Origin: CAYVQF01 sp964454015
Lineage (GTDB): Bacteria; Myxococcota_A; Bradymonadia; UBA4248
Reading direction: 5' to 3'
Assembly: GCA_964454015.1 (NCBI GenBank)
Contig: CAYVQF010000017.1
Coordinates: forward strand, 1 to 64,000
DNA length: 64,000 nucleotides
The translations under genes were made by a program, and so were the position numbers. A model generated the notes under the pieces. It was not told where the DNA came from, did no database searches, and saw only the letters and a program-made list of their open reading frames with translations. Shown piece by piece: positions 60,848 to 64,000 of this stretch (its first letter is position 1; each line of letters begins with the position of its first letter).

Positions 60848-61627
60848 TCAAGGCCGCCGGGGCCGCAGCCGCGCCCCAGGTCCCTCACTCGCATCGAAAT
60901 CATCGCCTGCTGCCTCCCCCTCCTCCATGGCCGGAGCGCTGATCGTGGGCCGCACCTGCGGTCCGCCGGCTGGCGCCGGCGCCCCCGTCTCGGTCGCCAG
61001 AAAGGCGTCCAAATCGGCAAAGGCCAACTGCAAGGTCTCAGCGGCGATCTCGCTCATGGCCCGCACCACGAAAACGGGCTGCCGGTTATAGACGGGCTTG
61101 CGCGTGTCGACCTCGTACTCCCACAGGCGGCGGCCATCGTCGAAACGCGTCAAGGTCAAACGATAGGAGAGCCGAGCGAACCAGGCATCGTCCGTCGCGT
61201 TGAGCTCCTCGATGGCCAACAACTCGCAGTCCAGATCGTAATCGGGCACCCGGTCCCCAATGTCCAACACCACCTCGGTAAAGAGGCGGGTGTAGCGCAG
61301 ATGAGAGACCACCACCTCGCGCATCATGTTGCGCGGCTTCACCGCCCACAGCTTGTACCAGTAATACTGGAACTCGTGTGGGTTGGTGCGGTAGACCATC
61401 TCGTTGCGGTCATAGGCCAACGCCGTGGTGAAACGCTTCACCCGCACCTGCACCGGATAGCGCGCCTGGCTGTAGTTCCAGGTGTGCTCCAAGGGATATT
61501 CCAAGGCAAAATAGGTACGATCCGGCGAAGAGCCGCCAAAACAGCCCACCACTCCCCAAGTGGCGCCGGCGCACGCCAGCATGAGCAGCACCGCAGCAAA
61601 CCCGACCCCGTTCTTCTTGCAACACAT
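60848..61627 (-). CDS. ABC-type transport auxiliary lipoprotein (Mla/PqiC type)
   Basis: 259 residues. Lipobox-type segment around WGVVGC, followed by a YFALEYP start typical of the auxiliary-lipoprotein fold, then VRVKRFTTALAYDRNEMVYRT and a tail rich in Ala/Pro/Gly/Glu. These proteins work with MCE-MlaD rings to move lipids across the periplasm. The ATG overlaps the MlaD stop by 1 base (TAATG). The C-terminal low-complexity tail of about 35 residues is unusual for the family. Confidence 0.87.
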   Translation of the reverse strand: MCCKKNGVGFAAVLLMLACAGATWGVVGCFGGSSPDRTYFALEYPLEHTWNYSQARYPVQVRVKRFTTALAYDRNEMVYRTNPHEFQYYWYKLWAVKPRNMMREVVVSHLRYTRLFTEVVLDIGDRVPDYDLDCELLAIEELNATDDAWFARLSYRLTLTRFDDGRRLWEYEVDTRKPVYNRQPVFVVRAMSEIAAETLQLAFADLDAFLATETGAPAPAGGPQVRPTISAPAMEEGEAAGDDFDASEGPGARLRPRRP

Positions 61628-62631
61628 TAGGGTAGCCTCCGTTCCCGTTCACTGCGCCCGCCGATCAACACCGACGGGTTGTCGACCAGAATCTGGGTGA
61701 ACTCCGACATGTTCTCCGTGGTGGTCGCCAACTCTTCCAAGGCGCGACGCAAGTCGTCCCGGGTGCGCAACAAGGTCACCTCCGCCGCCCCGACCAAGCG
61801 CGACGTATCGCTCACCAGTGTATGGACCGCGGCGATGGTCGCACCCAGCTCCTCCGGGCCCATGCGTTGCTGCGTCTCGCCCAAGACGCGCTGCACCAAG
61901 GTGAGAATGCGCTCCACTTGCCGAGGATCGATGAGGGTGGAGATGAAGTCCAAGGTCTTGCGCAGCGAAGCCAGGACACCGTCGAGCTCCGCCACCGCCG
62001 CATGCACCGCCACCCCCGTCGCCCGAAGCTGCTGCACCATGGCGCGCACATCGGCGCGGTTCTCTTCCATGATCTCCCGCAGTGAACGCAGGACTTGCTC
62101 CGTTTCGGCCAACACCGCCGTCACATGGACCATGTTGTCACCCCGGGTCACCTCGACCAGGTTGTCCAAGAGGGTCTCGATCTTGGCGCTGATACTGAAA
62201 GCGCGCTCCGTCAGGAGATCGAAATCGGAACCACCCGAGGGGATCTCTGCGCCGGGCGGCAGGCGCACCGAGTCGGGACCGCCACCGCTGAGCTCAATCA
62301 CCTTCAGCCCCGTGATCCCCTGGAGACTCAGCACCGCGATGGTGTCCTCCGTCACCGGCGTCCCCTGCTCCAGGCTCAGCCGAATGATGGTCTGACTCGG
62401 GTTGTCCGGCGCAATGCGCACATCCTCCACCCGCCCCACCCGGATGCCGTTGTAGCGGACCTGTGAGCCGCGCTCCAAGCCGCCCGTGCTGCCATCCAGG
62501 CGCACCACATAGGTGTCGCGCTGCTGCAGCAGCGACGAGCCCACCAGGGAGAAGATGGTCCCCACGAGCAAGACCCCGGAGACCAACAAAAATAGGGACA
62601 AACGCACCTTCTGGGCCCGCGTCGCGCTCAT
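61627..62631 (-). CDS. mlaD: MCE/MlaD-family lipid-transport substrate-binding protein
   Basis: 334 residues. One N-terminal membrane helix (LSLFLLVSGVLLVGTIFSLVG), an MCE domain (VVRLDGSTGGLERGSQVRYNGIRVGRVEDVRI ... GITGLKVIELSGG), then about 170 residues of helical, coiled-coil-like sequence much longer than the E. coli MlaD tail, which suggests a periplasm-spanning needle-like extension. Periplasmic face of the inner membrane. Overlaps MlaF by four bases (ATGA). Confidence 0.93.
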   Translation of the reverse strand: MSATRAQKVRLSLFLLVSGVLLVGTIFSLVGSSLLQQRDTYVVRLDGSTGGLERGSQVRYNGIRVGRVEDVRIAPDNPSQTIIRLSLEQGTPVTEDTIAVLSLQGITGLKVIELSGGGPDSVRLPPGAEIPSGGSDFDLLTERAFSISAKIETLLDNLVEVTRGDNMVHVTAVLAETEQVLRSLREIMEENRADVRAMVQQLRATGVAVHAAVAELDGVLASLRKTLDFISTLIDPRQVERILTLVQRVLGETQQRMGPEELGATIAAVHTLVSDTSRLVGAAEVTLLRTRDDLRRALEELATTTENMSEFTQILVDNPSVLIGGRSERERRLP

Positions 62632-63434
62632 GACACCTCTCCTGGACTCTCGCGCAACTGTGACAGCAGGGCTGCCGACGCCGCACCCGGTGGGTTGGCC
62701 TCGCGGGCAAAGAAATGGTGGACCACCGCGTCGTCACAAGCCATGGCCGCCTCCAAAGCTCCATCGAAACGCACGCGACCGGCATCGAGCATCACCACCC
62801 GGTCGGCGATGCGCTTGATCGAGTCGAGATCATGGGTCACCACCACCAGGGTGATCCCCAGCTCCGCCCGCAGCCGCAACAACAGGACATCGAGATCGGC
62901 GGCCGTGATGGGGTCGAGCCCCGCCGACGGCTCGTCGCACAGGATCACCTCGGGATCCAAGACCATGGCCCGAGCAAAACCCGCGCGCTTGCGCATCCCG
63001 CCCGAGAGCTCACTCGGCAGCAAATGCACGGCGTGACTGAGCTGCACCTGGCCCAACTTGAAGTGGATGATTTCGTCCACCACGTCGGGCGGCAGATCCG
63101 TGTGGGCCCGCAACGGAATGGCCAAATTCTCGTACACCGAGATGGAGTTCAACAGGGCCCCGTTCTGATACATGAAGCCGAGCTTGCCCAGAAAAGCCGC
63201 CCGCGCCTCACCTTCCAATGCCTGCATGTCCTCGCCGAGCAAGCGGATGCTCCCCGCACGTGGTGGCACCAAGCCCAAGGCCGCCCGCAGCAGCGTCGAC
63301 TTGCCACAGCCGCTGCCACCGACGACGCAGGTCACGCTGCCCCGCGGGATCGACGTGCTGACGCCACGCAGGATCACCTTCTCGCCGTAAGCCACCACCA
63401 GGTCGCGTGCTTCAATCACCGTCTCGATGGTCAT
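62628..63434 (-). CDS. mlaF: MlaF-type ABC ATPase
   Basis: 268 residues from the ATG at 63434 (a GTG ten codons upstream at 63464 is the alternative). Walker A GGSGCGKST, signature LSGGMRKRAG, Walker B VILCDEPSAGLDP, switch His in VVTHDL. The LSGGMRKRAGFARAM context is specific for MCE-linked ABC ATPases. It drives the permease MlaE at the inner membrane. Confidence 0.95.
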   Translation of the reverse strand: MTIETVIEARDLVVAYGEKVILRGVSTSIPRGSVTCVVGGSGCGKSTLLRAALGLVPPRAGSIRLLGEDMQALEGEARAAFLGKLGFMYQNGALLNSISVYENLAIPLRAHTDLPPDVVDEIIHFKLGQVQLSHAVHLLPSELSGGMRKRAGFARAMVLDPEVILCDEPSAGLDPITAADLDVLLLRLRAELGITLVVVTHDLDSIKRIADRVVMLDAGRVRFDGALEAAMACDDAVVHHFFAREANPPGAASAALLSQLRESPGEVS

Positions 63435-63470
63435 GCTTTCACCCGTTCCGATCGCAACTCCCACCTCGCA

Positions 63471-64000
63471 TCACATGTAAAACACGATATTGAACACGGC
63501 GTCAGCGACGATGACCCAAAAAATGCTACTCACCACGCTGGTCGTCGTCACCTTCCCCACCGAGTCAGCGCCGCCATAAGCCTGAAAACCATGGTGCGCC
63601 GCCACCAGAACGATGATCCACGCAAAGGCCACGCTCTTGATCAGCCCCGAAACCAAGTCCTTCACCACCAGCGCATCGAAGAGCTGGTGCAAGAAGGCCG
63701 AGGCCCCCAGGTCCATATACAATACGGCCACCAAGAAACCGCCAAAGATGCCCAACAAGTTGGCGAAGACCACCAGCCCAGGCATGGTCAGTGTAATGGC
63801 CTGAAACTTCGGCACCACCACGTATCGCACCGGCTCCAAGCCCATGGTGCGCAGAGCGTCCACCTCCTCGTTCACATTCATCGTCGCGATCTCTGCCGCG
63901 ATGGACGCTCCGCTGCGACCGGCGATGATGATCGCCGTCATCAACGGCCCCATCTCCCGCGTCATGGAGACCCCGATCAAGTTCGCCACGAAGATGTCCG
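63471..64000 (-). CDS. mlaE: MlaE-type ABC permease, 5' end beyond the window
   Basis: The frame continues past the right edge (DIFVANLIGVSMTREMGPLMTAI), so the first base of the gene is missing. Visible are about five membrane helices and the family motif GRSGASIAAEIATMNVNEEVDALRTMGLEPVRYVVVPK, which is diagnostic for MlaE. It is 36 bases upstream of MlaF and belongs to the same operon. Confidence 0.95.
   Translation of the reverse strand, partial: DIFVANLIGVSMTREMGPLMTAIIIAGRSGASIAAEIATMNVNEEVDALRTMGLEPVRYVVVPKFQAITLTMPGLVVFANLLGIFGGFLVAVLYMDLGASAFLHQLFDALVVKDLVSGLIKSVAFAWIIVLVAAHHGFQAYGGADSVGKVTTTSVVSSIFWVIVADAVFNIVFYM

Overview
The window is G+C-rich DNA from a Gram-negative bacterium, most likely a myxobacterium-like (Myxococcota / former Deltaproteobacteria) genome. 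The reasons are many Cys-Asp-Asp lipoproteins with cysteine-rich repeats, a bacterial histone-deacetylase-like protein, hybrid sensory kinases, large orphan AAA ATPases, and an Mla/MCE envelope lipid-transport operon with TonB-type and outer-membrane barrel proteins. The assignment is inference from gene content; there is no rRNA or tRNA gene in the window to test it.

Layout: 0-30 kb is dense chromosomal DNA. It holds a hybrid histidine kinase cut by the left edge, a Mn-type superoxide dismutase, an M24 peptidase, a HAD phosphatase, a nitroreductase, an HDAC-like protein with a long C-terminal extension, a lipoprotein alpha-amylase with two starch-binding modules, thiol peroxidase, several secreted lipoproteins, an EEP-family hydrolase, a coupled pair of AAA ATPases (one with a degenerate P-loop), a histidine phosphatase, thymidine kinase, a PAS/GAF protein, an active/inactive M16 peptidase pair, and a pseudouridine synthase-methyltransferase fusion.

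29.9-42.7 kb is an accessory island, visibly richer in A+T in its left part, with long non-coding stretches, gene debris and two duplicated segments (251 bp and about 134 bp). Its right half carries a complete diversity-generating retroelement (DGR) on the minus strand. The parts are a variable protein (SAM domain, membrane helix, Cys-rich segment, PEGA-like domain, formylglycine-enzyme/C-type-lectin-like fold) whose C-terminus is the variable repeat VR; an HRDC accessory protein; an Avd four-helix protein; a reverse transcriptase with YMDD and the DGR-type IGNLTSQ motif; and a template repeat TR just after the reverse transcriptase. VR (40099-40224) and TR (37816-37941) align without gaps over 126 bases with 21 differences, 17 of them at adenines of the TR coding strand. 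This is the signature of adenine-specific mutagenic retrohoming and the main discovery in the window.

42.7-54 kb: a ferritin-like protein, an M3 peptidase, rubrerythrin, and a Fur-family regulator behind a 37-bp near-perfect operator-like palindrome. Then comes a tightly coupled run of a duplicated-domain lipoprotein, TonB-dependent receptor and multi-pass permease, followed by a CcoI/CopA-like heavy-metal P-type ATPase. This looks like a metal-handling cluster.

54-64 kb: a HAMP-adenylate cyclase, two uncharacterised proteins, then an apparently single minus-strand operon: MlaE (cut by the right edge), MlaF, MlaD/MCE, an auxiliary lipoprotein, an outer-membrane barrel protein, an MBL-fold hydrolase and an M23 peptidase.
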